This document shows positions 1-12,293 of a DNA stretch of 64,000 nucleotides, piece after piece. Positions within the stretch are counted from its first letter, which is position 1. Each line of letters opens with the position of its first letter. This stretch comes from Sipunculus nudus (Eukaryota > Annelida > Sipuncula > Golfingiida > Sipunculidae): positions 24,947,839-25,011,838 of the forward strand of contig CM049316.1 of assembly GCA_026874595.1 (NCBI GenBank). The letters are read 5' to 3'. The translations under genes were made by a program, and so were the position numbers. A model generated the notes under the pieces. It was not told where the DNA came from, made no database searches, and saw only the letters and a list, made by a program, of their open reading frames with translations.

Positions 1-120
1 TTAATTCAGATAATGAATTGCTACAACGGATTTATGCAATTTTGTATATACATTTGTTTAAATAAAAAATATTGTATATTCACTTTGAATGGTATTACTT
101 CACTATATTGTCAATTTTGG

Positions 121-176
121 GAGAGAGAGAAGGGGAGAGAGAGAGAGAAAGGGAGAGGGAAAGAGAGAGACAGATT
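121..176. repeat. GA-rich microsatellite
   Basis: Interrupted (GA)n with GGGA variants. Confidence 0.9.
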
Positions 177-514
177 AATTTTACGTGAAAGGGTACATAT
201 ACGTATATTTAAGATAGCGCACGCTTAAATTATACATATATATTTTGCTCACATAAGAAATTCTGGAACAGTATATATAATTATATGTCTTAAATAATAT
301 AACATTTCAGCAATGTTCTGCTTTCGTTGTGTTGCATGATAAAGGGAAAAGACATTTGTCGTTTCCCATAATCATAATAAGGGCCTCCATGCATGTTTTT
401 AGCCCAGGGCCCCATCATACAGTTGCTTAAATCCGGCCATGCATGAACTCATTTGGGAGCTAGAAATTGGCATTCTAATGAATGCAATCCTCCTCCTTTC
501 ACTTATTCGGCCCA

Positions 515-745
515 TATTCCAGTGTTCATTCGTGAATCAGTGACTGTACATTTTTTAATATTCCTTGATGGCATTGATCGGGATCATATGCCGGATCCAC
601 ACCATAATCTGGACTATTCTTGAGTGGCCCATTCCCGAAATACTCTGAAAATTGCATGAGATTCCGTTCATAATTTTGTGAGGTATGTCGTGAACAATCA
701 CACAAACAAACGAACATGAATGAACGCATACTCTCCTGGCCGAGG
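515..745 (-). repeat. Dispersed repeat family C, copy 1
   Basis: Related to 52486-52690. Shared blocks include 'tgaatattcc/ttaatattcc', 'ttgatc(c)gggtcat', 'tgaaaatt.catgaga', 'ctgttcat.att', GTGAGGTATGT and 'gtgaa.aatcac.cacaaac'. Minus-strand translations of both copies are similar (HTSxN, LMxFS, GPxKS, DPDQ), so the family may derive from a coding element, but both copies are too short to call a gene. Confidence 0.7.
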
Positions 746-1020
746 AAATAAAGATTTCTCTTCGGACAGCCCTAACCCAGATATCCAAGGAGTGCACGTG
801 CATGTCCTTTCCTCACTAAAATGCAGTCTCTGTTAATTTCATTAGTTTTAACTCAAAAATTTTACATTATGTAAATACGTGTTGCTGGTTGCTAGTATAT
901 GACCTATAAGAGTAAATCCATCCGTAAAAATTACAGGCTATAAAATATCAAATGTTGGTCATAATTTACACAGCTTTAATATTTTTATTTTATGGTTACA
1001 CATATTTTATTATAAAGAAA

Positions 1021-1024
<4 letters not shown>

Positions 1025-1070
<46 letters not shown>

Positions 1071-1169
1071 TGTATGTCATAATCAATCATGCTATAAGAT
1101 TGCCTGCGAAAACAGTACACCTTCTTAACTCTTTAACTCCTAATAATTACTCCTTAATCCTGATTATTA

Positions 1170-1252
<83 letters not shown>

Positions 1253-1260
1253 GGAGGGAG
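1025..1260. repeat. (TA)n at 1025-1068 and (GA)n at 1173-1260
   Basis: Two simple arrays about 105 bp apart; the GA tract has CA and GGA interruptions. Confidence 0.93.
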
Positions 1261-4200
1261 CCAGAATAATTTTCTACTACACATTTGACACTATTTATAT
1301 GTGTGTGTACATGCATGTGTTTGTTCCCAACAGAACCGGCATGCTCACAGGTGCACTAACCCTGATAATTACGACACTGAGTGCAAATTTAACACAAACA
1401 GTTCATCTCAAGATTTTATACAGGTCCTAAGAAATCTGTCACGTGAAAATTCAGTCGTAAAGTTCTCAAGGAATTCCTAAGAACTATTTTACATTCCAAG
1501 GTATTAAATAAAAAAATAAAAAAATTAAAAAAAAAAAAACACACAACCACGTGTGTCCCAGAGGTGACATGTGGTGCACATAACCCCGGGGCTTTAACAT
1601 CAGAGGATCTGTAAAACAGTTTCAGGAAACTTAAAAGGCCACCTGTTAAGGCAAACCAGGCCCCAATACACACCATACCATCCTGTCGTAAAGGGAAAAA
1701 AGCAATCCAGCCACCTGTAGCTTCCAGATCCGCCTTGCAGTGTAAAAGAAAACAATAATCCCCATTTGGACACGGTGAATCTCCATTCAAAACAATAATT
1801 CATTTTTGGCAAGGGAAACTTTGCTCATGTTGTGGACAAATTTAGCCACCTTTCGGGTGTCAATCTTTATGAACTCAAAGCCTATTAACAGTCTTCGTGA
1901 AGCACGCTGCCATTTTTCAGAACATTCAAGAGATGGGTATGTTTGAACTTTCCGCAAGACTTCACTTGAGTTTATACAGTGATAATGGCGGTGTCATCGG
2001 GAATGCAGCGAGTGACGGATGCCACGGAAAGTACCTTTGAGGAAAACCAGAAGCGCTGCTAGCGAGATGCGGCTTTCCAGCTCCTGTCTAAGTTCAAATA
2101 TCTGTCCTACTTAAGAGGCAGCTGACTGGGTCGCACGGTACGGTTTATGTATGGGAAAAGCAACCGTGATGGTACTTCTAATTTGTTACCCGTGTCTGGA
2201 GAAGACCAGAAACATTTGTCTAATGAACATCAGTCGAGGATGCATTCTGCTAGTAACTATATGTATACACAGTTCAAAGAACTTGGGTTATCATATCTTT
2301 GCTAACAAACGGGAATATGCATGTTCTAGTATATTCATTAATTCATGTATAATAAATAATGCATATATATTAATGAACATTATATGCATGATTGGTATTG
2401 TTGTTATTATGAACACCATGGTTTTTTTGGAGGCTCTGCGGAATTCAATGTGTCTGTTGTTTTTGAAAATCTGGTTCATTTCTCTCTTTTGACTATCAGA
2501 AAAATGCAGCAGGAGGTTCACAATTTCTCTGGTCATCGAAAAACTGCTCATTCTTTACAACAGAGTAACACAAGAGAACATGAAATATAATAAGTTTAAT
2601 GTACACAAGATGAGGCTATTCCGATTTTGACATAAACATATATAGACGGGACGCTCTTATAATATATCTTCAGCCTGTGAAGAGCATTGAATCTTCGAAT
2701 TTATTAATTTTTTTTCTTTCCTCTATATATTCTTAAAAAAATGCATGCACTTAAATACAGATTTATTAAATGCATATAGATGTAATTTGAATCCTATATG
2801 CAAATAAACGAAAATGGAAATTTTTACATGGTGACGTGTGTTGGCATGTTTCTGACTTTATCAATTGCCATTTACCTTAATGAAAAATGTATATTTCAAC
2901 ATTTTACTTCAAAGACTTTAATAATTTATGAACAGATATTCAGATTCACAAATTTAATATGAATATATTATGTTTAACCTTAAGTGCACTCCTGTCTGCG
3001 CTGGTAATAAAAGGCTCAAAAGCGCCAAGGTAAATGATTTCAACTCTGCTTTGAGTTGAAACGCAGAGTATTAGTTTGAAATTAGTCAGCAAGCCCTTTA
3101 GAGAAAACAAACACAAACCAGGTCCCAATGAAGGTTTCAGGACTTTATATAGCAGCATGTTCGGTGGTTAGGACGCAGCTGCATGCAGCCCACGCTGAGC
3201 TGGCGGGAGATAGTGGAAGTGGCTGGGACTATAGCAGACGACACTAAAGCAGACGACACACGGATTCACACGCAGCCGTGACCTTAACACTTGACGCGAC
3301 ATTTGCTCATACTTGTTGCCAGTTTTAATTGTGACAACACGCAGGACTAAAGCCCAGAAAACCCTTTGGACTAATGCACCCTCAAAATAAAAAATGGGTT
3401 TATGAACCGTGTGAGAACATCGTGGACTTAACCCTGTAAGATCCCTGAGCAAATGCCTCGGGCAGAAAAAATGCTAATGAACTCATTTGAGAAAAGGCAG
3501 AGAATTATATATCTGGGGTTGGATTTATGAACATCCCTCGCGCTGACCTGGTAACGTTTTACCAACAGACGCCGTCTAATGTACGTTTTTGTCATTAAAG
3601 TCTTTTATATGCGGAAAAAACGTTAGTGGAAAATTCGTGCGTGGGAACAAATGGTTCGAGGAAGTTTTGACTTGGTAAAATTCGTCCAAGGTATATTTCG
3701 GCAGGAAAAGTCGCCTGAATATGCAATCTACCAGGAAAGTTTATGAAAATACCTCTAGGTTATTATTATGCTTCTTCTTGATCTTCTTCTTATCATTAAT
3801 TTATTGTGAATATTATTAATATATAATTAATTTTATTAAAATAATTAAAATTATTATACACTTTATATGGTCCATGCGACCCAAAATAAAAAATACAAGT
3901 TACAGGACACGTTTAATGAAATTTTAGGATATGTATCCAAAATGATAAGATATGCAACAAATTAGCATTATATATATAAAGTTAACATGAATGAAAATAT
4001 AATTACGTTAGCTGCATAAATAAGTACACTTTTTGAATTATATATTATACATATAGATGTGTGTGTATGTGTGTCGGTACGATATGGCAGTGCATGTTAT
4101 GTCAAGTGGTAATTATATCAGTTGGCAGATGAGACATTTTTAAAAAAGCAAGATTATGCACATGCAGGTTATATATAAAGAAATTTTCTAGAGAAAATAA

Positions 4201-4596
4201 AGAACATTCACTGATCAGATTATTGGAAAGAATTGAGCATACATTTTCCAGGATATAAAAAATAGACATATTCAGTTCTTAGAGATAGAATTAACGTTAG
4301 TAACTTAAAAAAAAGTAACGGTTTATATTCATTTTCGATGGGGCCTTAATTTGGTTGTGGGTATACAAACGAATTACATAAAGCATTGGGAGTTTCTATA
4401 TATATATGGTACAACGATTTTCTCTGGTCTCATAAAGGACTCATAAATGAGACGATTATAGAACTATATATATTAATTCATGCGACATTCCTTGCAGATA
4501 TGTTAATACGGAACTATATCATCATGAATATTTTAATTATACTTTTTCACAATTTAACAATTTTAGTGTTTATTATTCCATCATCTTTTGTATGTA

Positions 4597-4599
<3 letters not shown>

Positions 4600-4660
<61 letters not shown>

Positions 4661-4868
4661 CACTGGCAGAGAATTATAGTTAGATTTATATAATATAAAT
4701 ATATATTGTATATTTTATATAATTTAGATGGTCACATAGATTAAATTCTTTGATTTGCCGTTTCTCATGAGATTAAACAATTTAAATGGATGCTTGCTTT
4801 ATGAATACACCAGGCCTTCGTTTTGGTTGGACTTTTGTAAATGATTATTCCAGCTAGTTAATCGTTCG

Positions 4869-4911
<43 letters not shown>
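4600..4911. repeat. (TA)n at 4600-4661 and 4874-4911
   Basis: Two simple TA arrays; the first has one AA interruption. The 212 bp between them is AT-rich single-copy-looking DNA. Confidence 0.93.
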
Positions 4912-4913
<2 letters not shown>

Positions 4914-5849
4914 TGTATGATAAAAGTTCATATACGTGATATTTTAAAAATTTATATTTTAAATTTTATCAAATCATATTTTGTGGGAATGAAATGATTC
5001 AAAAACATTTTGTCCATGCATGCATCAGGCAGGCCATATATCACGCAGGAAGAAAAGAAAAGTGTACAACTTGTTATTTCATGCAGTTAACAATTAACCG
5101 AAATCAAATCATATCTGTAAAATTCCAGAACAATAACAAGCTATCATTAACAATTTCGTCTGAAGGATTATAAAAATATGTATTTGCAACTATAGCGTTT
5201 CTGACATTGATTCGTGGTGTTAGAATTCTGTTCTGGAGTTATTTTATTTTGAAGGCCTTGGAACATAAAAATTCATGAAGGTGTTTGTGAAAATATTTTC
5301 ATCACTGTTGTCTTTGTTAAAACAAAGCGATATTTTGTCAGAGTGGATTTTGTCCAAGGCCCTTTTATTTAACAAAATCGGGTTTGGCGGAGTGGAGTTT
5401 GCCCGCGGACCCTTTTCAAAAAGGTGCATGGTGTTGTTCCTTTGGTCCCGGCGCCAGTGGTTCCTTTTTCAGTTTTTTTTTTTCCGGATTAGTAATCAAG
5501 CAATACTCTTTATAATGATGAATCGTCATCAACCAAGAAGAATCCTGTTGTTATTTCAAACCAAGATAACATTGACCTGAAAATTCTACCAAAAAAATAC
5601 AATTTTGTTAATGTATAGAAAACTGCGTTAAAGCTAATTTGTAGTCTTATAAAGTAAAATGTTATATTTACTTAATATAATGCTGTATACTTAATACTTG
5701 TTATTTAGGGTACTGTCTTCTTTTCGCGAGTATTCAAGCCGACCAAAGTGTTAGATTTGCAAACTGAAATGGTTTTAGGTCGCCCTTTCCGATAATAATA
5801 ATTTCCAAAACGCATCTAGCATAGAAAAACAGGGGATGCTGAAAGTTTG

Positions 5850-6400
5850 AAGTGACAGTTGACTGATGGAGACCTCACAACATATTTCTTGTTGATCTTA
5901 GAGGAGTGCAACGCATCTCTGGAGCACCAAGACCATTTGTCAAGAGAGAGGGAAGGCTGCATCAACAAAGTTAGAAAGGCGGTGAGGTGCGGATCTGTCG
6001 GTAAGGCAGCTGGCGTTCTTCTCGTCCGCTTTACGGGGCCTCCCCGGTTCTCCATTTGTCTAGCTAAACGACGTCGGCATCATCGGTTAAACGGCTGCTG
6101 ATGGATGGAGGCAAGGAGCCGGCGCAGCAGGCAGGCTGTGTGCCTGGGGCTGGCAGGAGCTGAGCCAGCACACGGCGTTAATATCGGCCATCGCTGAGCA
6201 TTAGTTCCCGCCACCTAACTGCCTTTTAATCGGTCCGGGATTCTCATGACATTCCAATGGATGTTATTCAGCGACTGGCCGCATGTCTGCCAACTTCCGG
6301 TTTTCCTGCTAATACTGGATCGTTCCATTACCTCCTCTGTTTTTCTTGAATTTTGCCCCTCGGCGGTGAAATCCCATACGATCGTACATTAGGTGATTCA
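5850..6400. other. G+C-rich island without identified gene
   Basis: Composition shifts sharply from the AT-rich flanks and the sequence is non-repetitive (for example TTTAATCGGTCCGGGATTC near 6230). Frames of 79-80 residues exist on both strands, but none has a recognisable domain. This could be a conserved non-coding element, a promoter or an exon. Confidence 0.35.
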
Positions 6401-6956
6401 CCATAGCACACCATACAGAACTTCCTCCTATAAAATTATGAAAAAAATGAGACTTCAAGACCAATTCCCCTCAGGTGGTTTGGTAAAATAGATGTAATTA
6501 TGCAAAACTAAAGGGCATTTATTCAAACTTGACAGACCCTTAACGATAGCAATCCAGAGATATCGCTTGACCTGCTCTTCCCAACAATCTGAAAACTTAA
6601 CACAAAGTAATAGTGCTTTGCGTTTGGTACTTCTTTCACCTTCCCAAGAATGGGAAAATATAAAACGAACAGGGTAACATCTTCCAACGATGACTCTGCG
6701 CTTGGAAAAAGAAAGATGTCAGAAAAACATTGTGTTGGTCAAAACAAACATTAGCATTATTAAAACAGATATGCCTAAAGCATCTTAAATGCTTTTATTG
6801 GAAATATGAAAATCCGACTCTGTGTTGTTCGAAATACACATATAAAATTTAAAAGGTTTCAATTTTGACATATTAGACCACATTTTAAGAACAAATATGC
6901 CTTAAAAGTCTTAAATGCTCTTTATATATATTTATTTCTATATAATATTATATTTA

Positions 6957-6973
6957 TACATACATACATACAT

Positions 6974-7021
<48 letters not shown>
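6957..7021. repeat. Compound (TACA)n(CA)n(TA)n microsatellite
   Basis: The motif shifts from TACA to CA to TA along the array. Confidence 0.93.
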
Positions 7022-7024
<3 letters not shown>

Positions 7025-8207
7025 CCATTTGTCCCACCAGAGAAGAAAATAGACACATATGGTTCATCTAGGAAGCATTTTACAGTTGTAAATAAGTAAA
7101 GATTGCGTTATTCAGGTCCAAACCTTATTTCGAAATACTCTATTTGTTAGCTGGAAAGCTATATTTATTAACGATGGTTGAATTCTTTGAGGAAACAATT
7201 CTTTTATTTGTGAATAAATCTACCAAGACCACAGATGTTAGGAATAGTCCAGTACAAAGTTGTTTCCTAGCAGGAATATGTTCAGTAATACAAAATCCCG
7301 ATCCTTCCTTCAGATTAGATCGCTGCACCAATATCTGAAGGCAGACGGTTTGTTACTGCTCATCTCGCGAGAATTTTATCATAGTAACATATTTTTAATG
7401 GTAGCTAGGGTGCATTATCTGATTTTTTTACGGGAAGGGTGTATTATCTCACGAGGAAGGAATGTATGGATGGATTCTTAGTAAAAATCACATTATAGGA
7501 CTATGTCTGTAGGGGCACTTAATCAAAATGCTCTCCGGGCACGGGTGAGTTCTGTGCCGCCGCCCCGTTATCGTGACCGAACCCTTACAAGAAGGGGTTA
7601 ACCCAGACGAAGGAGGGTAACTTTACCCCGATCTAAGTGGCAAATACCTCACCGGAACCGAAGGCAAGCGAAAACTGAACAGCAGGCCAGAGCCCCGCTA
7701 ATTGAAACCTTGTTAGTTGTGAAAATAAATTATCTTGCAGGTCACAGTGGGCAGGACTCATTTTACGGCTGGGTTGGTGTTGGCATCTCGTTCGCCCTCC
7801 CTGAGGACCAGGCGACACCGTCCAACTGCCGGGTGACAGTACCACGACAGTCGCCATGGCACGGATCGACGTCACCCGAACCTGACACAACACCATCACG
7901 CCAGCCACGCAGTACTGCGTGACGAAAGACATGCTGACAGCCCCTCCTCAGACCACTGAGTGGACCGGTCTGGACACAATTACCCCCTGTTCTTGACCTT
8001 TCGAATTACTTCGTACACAAATGAAATCTTAACGGCTGAAACGGAAACAGTCAATTACTTTACTGTCCAGATAATCCAAGAACAGCTTGTATATTTCGGA
8101 AACACAATTTATTCAGTAAATTTATACTTGTCTAAGGTAAAACACGCAATACCTCATAACAAATTGACTTGGGAATGTATATTTTATGTATATACATGCA
8201 TATATAT

Positions 8208-8209
8208 AC

Positions 8210-8246
<37 letters not shown>

Positions 8247-8353
8247 TTAATAATAATAATAATAAAGTTATATATAATTAAAGCGGTAAAAAGTATCACA
8301 CTACAACATATATATAAAAAATTATATGTGGAAAACCATAAAATAAAAAAAAA

Positions 8354-8390
<37 letters not shown>
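8208..8390. repeat. (AAT)n at 8208-8265 and (TA)n at 8357-8390
   Basis: Trinucleotide and dinucleotide arrays. Apparent frames of Ile or Tyr-Ile repeats here are artefacts of the arrays. Confidence 0.93.
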
Positions 8391-8392
<2 letters not shown>

Positions 8393-8879
8393 CATATTTA
8401 CATAAATAAACACTCTCTCGTATTATATCCTGCAGTGAATGTATTAAAATAAACTTCTTTGAAAGATGTTGTTAGTTTCTTTTATTCTGTATAATTCTTT
8501 ATTTGCAATTAATATATTATTTCATATATAATATCATATAATATATAATATGCCTCATTATACTTTTACATGAAACCGCTTAAAAACACTTCGCAGGAGG
8601 CGTGCAGTATTTGCTCCAGTTATAAGTGAACCTTAACCAATATATCATATTTTTAAAGGGAACTTAAATGACCTTTACGCATACAGTCAATACATTGTCC
8701 GGGTAACCCCACACTGGCTATACGATTTCTTTGTTATTTTACGGCAAAGGATTATTTCATGTCTAGGCGTATGTACGGTAATGGAGAACGTCATATGAAT
8801 ACTTAATACTTTTTCTGTCCAGGGTATCAGCGTGAAACTGATACGGGAGACTGCACATTAAGTGCGACCAAAACTATGT

Positions 8880-8881
<2 letters not shown>

Positions 8882-8970
<89 letters not shown>

Positions 8971-8974
8971 GAGA
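8882..8974. repeat. Compound (GT)n(GA)n microsatellite
   Basis: About 15 GT units pass directly into about 30 GA units with one GC interruption. Long purine tracts on one strand can form triplex DNA. Confidence 0.95.
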
Positions 8975-9127
8975 ATTTGGGAAAACGGCATATGCTTTTC
9001 AATCAGCAAAATGTGAAAGTATATATGAAGATGAAAAAAAAGTCATTAACATTTATACAAGAGGGGATAATTATAATTAATTTGTAAACTATCATTTAAA
9101 AATTAGAATTACAAATAAAGTTTCGAA

Positions 9128-9139
9128 ACTGTTTAATAA

Positions 9140-9170
<31 letters not shown>

Positions 9171-9175
9171 AATAA
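9128..9175. repeat. (AAT)n microsatellite
   Basis: Trinucleotide array with AAA interruptions. Confidence 0.9.
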
Positions 9176-9910
9176 TATTCTCCAGTCTCCTCAACCGAAT
9201 ACAGACTACCAAAGCCATGCATGGAGAATTCCTAGATCGTATGAGTTATTATAACTATTTGTTAGTATATTTAAAATCCATGTAAAATAAAATAAGATTT
9301 ATAAATTAATAATAATACCAGTATATGATATTAGATGATGATGGTTTTAGATATATATATATATATATATATATAATTATTATTATAAGTATAATAAGTA
9401 GAAGTAGTAGCTTACTACCATTATACTAAAAAAGAAGTTAAAATATTACTTTGAAATAATTGTATAAATGATGTACTATATATGCATACAGAAAAATTAC
9501 AGCTTTATACAAATATAAAATGCTACATTTGCATACAGTCTTCATGGAAGTTGTTTTGTGATTCTAAGATATTTCGAACCTATGACATTTCTTAAATAAT
9601 GTAATTAATTTGAAATTATAATCACGCATCTATAAAATACGTTAAATGGTCATATTGTATATACATGTGCAGCAATGCATTTGAATAACACGTTTGCGAT
9701 TTACAAAAATACCATCTGCACATAGATAACCGATTTAGCGGTATATACAACATTTGTATAGAGCTAGGTCACCGAGTGGGGATATGCAGGCATGCGACGT
9801 TATATAAATGTGCAATTTCCATGGACCTGTTCGCTTAAAAACAAAGTTTTGAGTGGATTCCGATGCACATGTTATTCGTGTATAATCGTGTAAATTAGAC
9901 TCAATTTGAA

Positions 9911-9912
9911 TC

Positions 9913-10003
<91 letters not shown>

Positions 10004-10087
10004 CATATCATTTTAGTAATTTATTATATACATATTTTTGTATATCAAGCTTTCATGAGTTTACAAAAAAATGATGGTATTTATTTA

Positions 10088-10127
<40 letters not shown>
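9911..10127. repeat. Compound (TC)n(TA)n at 9911-10003 and (TA)n at 10090-10127
   Basis: A TC array passes directly into a TA array; a second TA array follows about 85 bp later. Confidence 0.93.
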
Positions 10128-10131
<4 letters not shown>

Positions 10132-10807
10132 ATACGGCATTATCAGATTTATTCTAATAAAAGATTTATTGAATACATGCCCATTCCTTTCTTCCCAAAA
10201 AAAACCTTAACGCACGCACATAAACACACTCATGCATGAACCATGCATGATCGATATATAGTAACGCCCATTCCTGAGATATTTGAAACAGACTTTACAC
10301 TATTTATGTAAGCACATCATATTCATATAATATCTGAGCGATAAGAAAACGTTAAATCGTGTGAGCACAGTTTCTTAAAGATATGTAAATTCAAATGAGG
10401 AAGTGTCCTTCTAGTTGGAGCCACCTGCTGCATTTGATCACAGAGCATTCCTAAAATTATATATTTTAGTGATTTTCTTTATGTTGACAGCTGCGAGTGA
10501 TCCTGAGATACCTACATGGTAACAGGTGTAAAAATCTATGCAAATACATCAAATTATATTTTAGGTTTCTAATCTAGGTCCAATAGCTAACCATAATATG
10601 AAAATTAAGGGTAAATATTTATTGAGTAAAATATCCCCTCCGGTCCCAGGAAGGATGTGATCCCAGGTAGTGCCACCAAACATTCTGTCATTTTCATGAT
10701 GACCGCTGTATTGGCCTTTGAAATATTTTGTAACAGACTGCAGACGGTGGAAGGAGGACGCTGTTGCATCGGAGTAGTTCACAAAGTGATATAAAACAAG
10801 AGATTTG

Positions 10808-10808
<1 letters not shown>

Positions 10809-10861
<53 letters not shown>
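10809..10861. repeat. (TA)n microsatellite
   Basis: About 26 uninterrupted TA units. Confidence 0.95.
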
Positions 10862-10864
<3 letters not shown>

Positions 10865-11797
10865 AACAACAGACATAAGCGGCATTATCCTGGTCTTTTT
10901 GCAGGGACAAAAAATATCTTCTTTTATTTGAGAGTAACATGCATGTATTTCGTTGCAGCTTGGTAATTATGTTTTTGGTCGTAAAACCTGTGTCGGTCTG
11001 TTTGCGTAGACATAAAACATCTCAAACAGGTTTCGCCCCGTGTCTGGAACCTCGTAGAAAATTGGTTATTTTGTTGTCTGTTACCCTCTCCATAACCTTG
11101 TTTTCATGTTGGTCCTTTCTCTGTGTCTTGCATAAAAAGGCACCAAAAGGTTCCAGCCCCAGCCCATGCCGTTAATTTGCTAAACCAGGCCACCCACCAA
11201 TAAAAGACACATCATGCCTTGGGCCATGGCGGGGAACACCGACCCCACACCTTTAATAGCTATTGCGCATGCCCAAGGCGGACTTTGAAGTTTGCCGCTT
11301 GCAGACCGTCCGAACGCAGATGACCTGGGTGGTAGCCAATGGCAACAGTGACCCAGCCCAACATTTTGTTTCAGTTTGTTCCCCTCCGGTTCTGGTCTGC
11401 CCCTGCCCCCTCTCTCTATAATAAACTGGGTGTATATCAAACAAATCTGACGGAAATAGTACTTAACCTTTTAATGTGTTTTAGACTATGCTATATGCAT
11501 GGAACGAGCTTATAGAAACATGAAAATAATCGATCGCAAATTGAACATCTGGCAATTCGTTTGCTTTGGACAGTTTCCATGCACCCAGAACTGGTTTATG
11601 GGATTGTCTAATCAAGAAGAATAATACACATTTTTTTTTTAAATTCACAGTCATGGCTAAAAACGTACCTTTCACTTTATGTTTGACACATTTAGTTATG
11701 TTAAAATTTCTTAAGATAATTTCACAACATCTACACTTTTATGCAATATACTTGCATGTATTGCAGAATAATTGGCACATTTTTAAAGATATAATAG

Positions 11798-11799
<2 letters not shown>

Positions 11800-11886
<87 letters not shown>
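11800..11886. repeat. (TA)n microsatellite adjoining the TRIM-like element
   Basis: About 43 TA units with one CA; the retroelement begins at its last unit and short TA repeats continue on the other side (12294-12306). Confidence 0.95.
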
Positions 11887-11890
<4 letters not shown>

Positions 11891-12293
11891 AACAAAGAGA
11901 AATTGTTCAGGGGAAGTCATTGGGCCGATCCCGGTTTCGAACCCAATTTGGTGGCGCACAAGTCCGGCGTACCAAGCTTCACTAGCGAGACAGTTCGGAC
12001 CGCTTTTATGTCACCCCGTAACACATGCACCCCCTCTTTAGAGCGTTCTGCTATCAGAACAAGACTCCCAGGAGTCACACTTTGGTGAGCTTATTCCCTG
12101 GGCCACAAAGTTAACCGTCACGTTAGACGAGCCCCCATTTTGTTACGAAGAGAAATTGTTCAGGGGAAAACATTACGCCGATCCCGGTTTCAAACCCAAG
12201 TCGGTGGCGCACAAGTCCGGCGTACCAACCTCTTCGCTAGAAAAGCAAGCTTCACTAGCGAGACAGTTCGGTTTTTATGTCACCACGTAACAA
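11887..12293 (-). mobile_element. TRIM-like miniature LTR retrotransposon (LTR-internal-LTR)
   Basis: Two direct repeats starting TGTTACG and ending TAACA (minus strand) flank only 117 bp. In minus orientation the 5' LTR is 12292-12141 (152 bp). A 3-nt spacer and then TGGGGGCTCGTC (12137-12126) follow, matching the first 12 nt of the classic tRNA-Pro primer binding site. The internal part ends in a purine tract (AAAGAGGGGG, 12039-12030) before the 3' LTR 12023-11888 (136 bp, with a deletion of about 18 bp). There is no coding capacity, so mobilisation would need proteins from another element. The flanks are (AT)n; ATAT on both sides fits a 4-bp target duplication but is ambiguous in that context. 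Confidence 0.8.
12126..12137 (-). other. Primer binding site of the TRIM-like element (tRNA-Pro type)
   Basis: TGGGGGCTCGTC on the minus strand, three bases inside the 5' LTR. This equals the start of the tRNA-Pro primer binding site known from gamma-retroviruses. Only the first 12 nt match; the next bases diverge. Confidence 0.7.

Larger units (their letters stand above)
1..5850. other. Gene-free AT-rich region
   Basis: Apart from the listed repeats I see no splice-bounded coding segment. 1980-2160 and 3140-3460 are richer in G+C than their surroundings, but their frames lack recognisable motifs. Confidence 0.6.
6400..11799. other. Gene-free region with two G+C-richer islands
   Basis: Mostly AT-rich with microsatellites. 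Islands at 7530-7960 and 10940-11420 are non-repetitive and richer in G+C. 10640-10800 (minus) has an 80-residue frame with normal-looking composition but no matching splice sites or known motif. Confidence 0.5.

Noticed and set aside
10561-10869. Possible terminal exon on the minus strand (peptide with GGTTWDHILPGTGGD)
   Set aside because: The composition looks protein-like, but the frame runs directly into a TA array, with no acceptor and no known domain; not enough support.
11934-11960. A real tRNA gene (GGTTCGAA-like stretch)
   Set aside because: There is no cloverleaf with acceptor and anticodon arms; the stretch lies within an LTR and recurs in its other copies.
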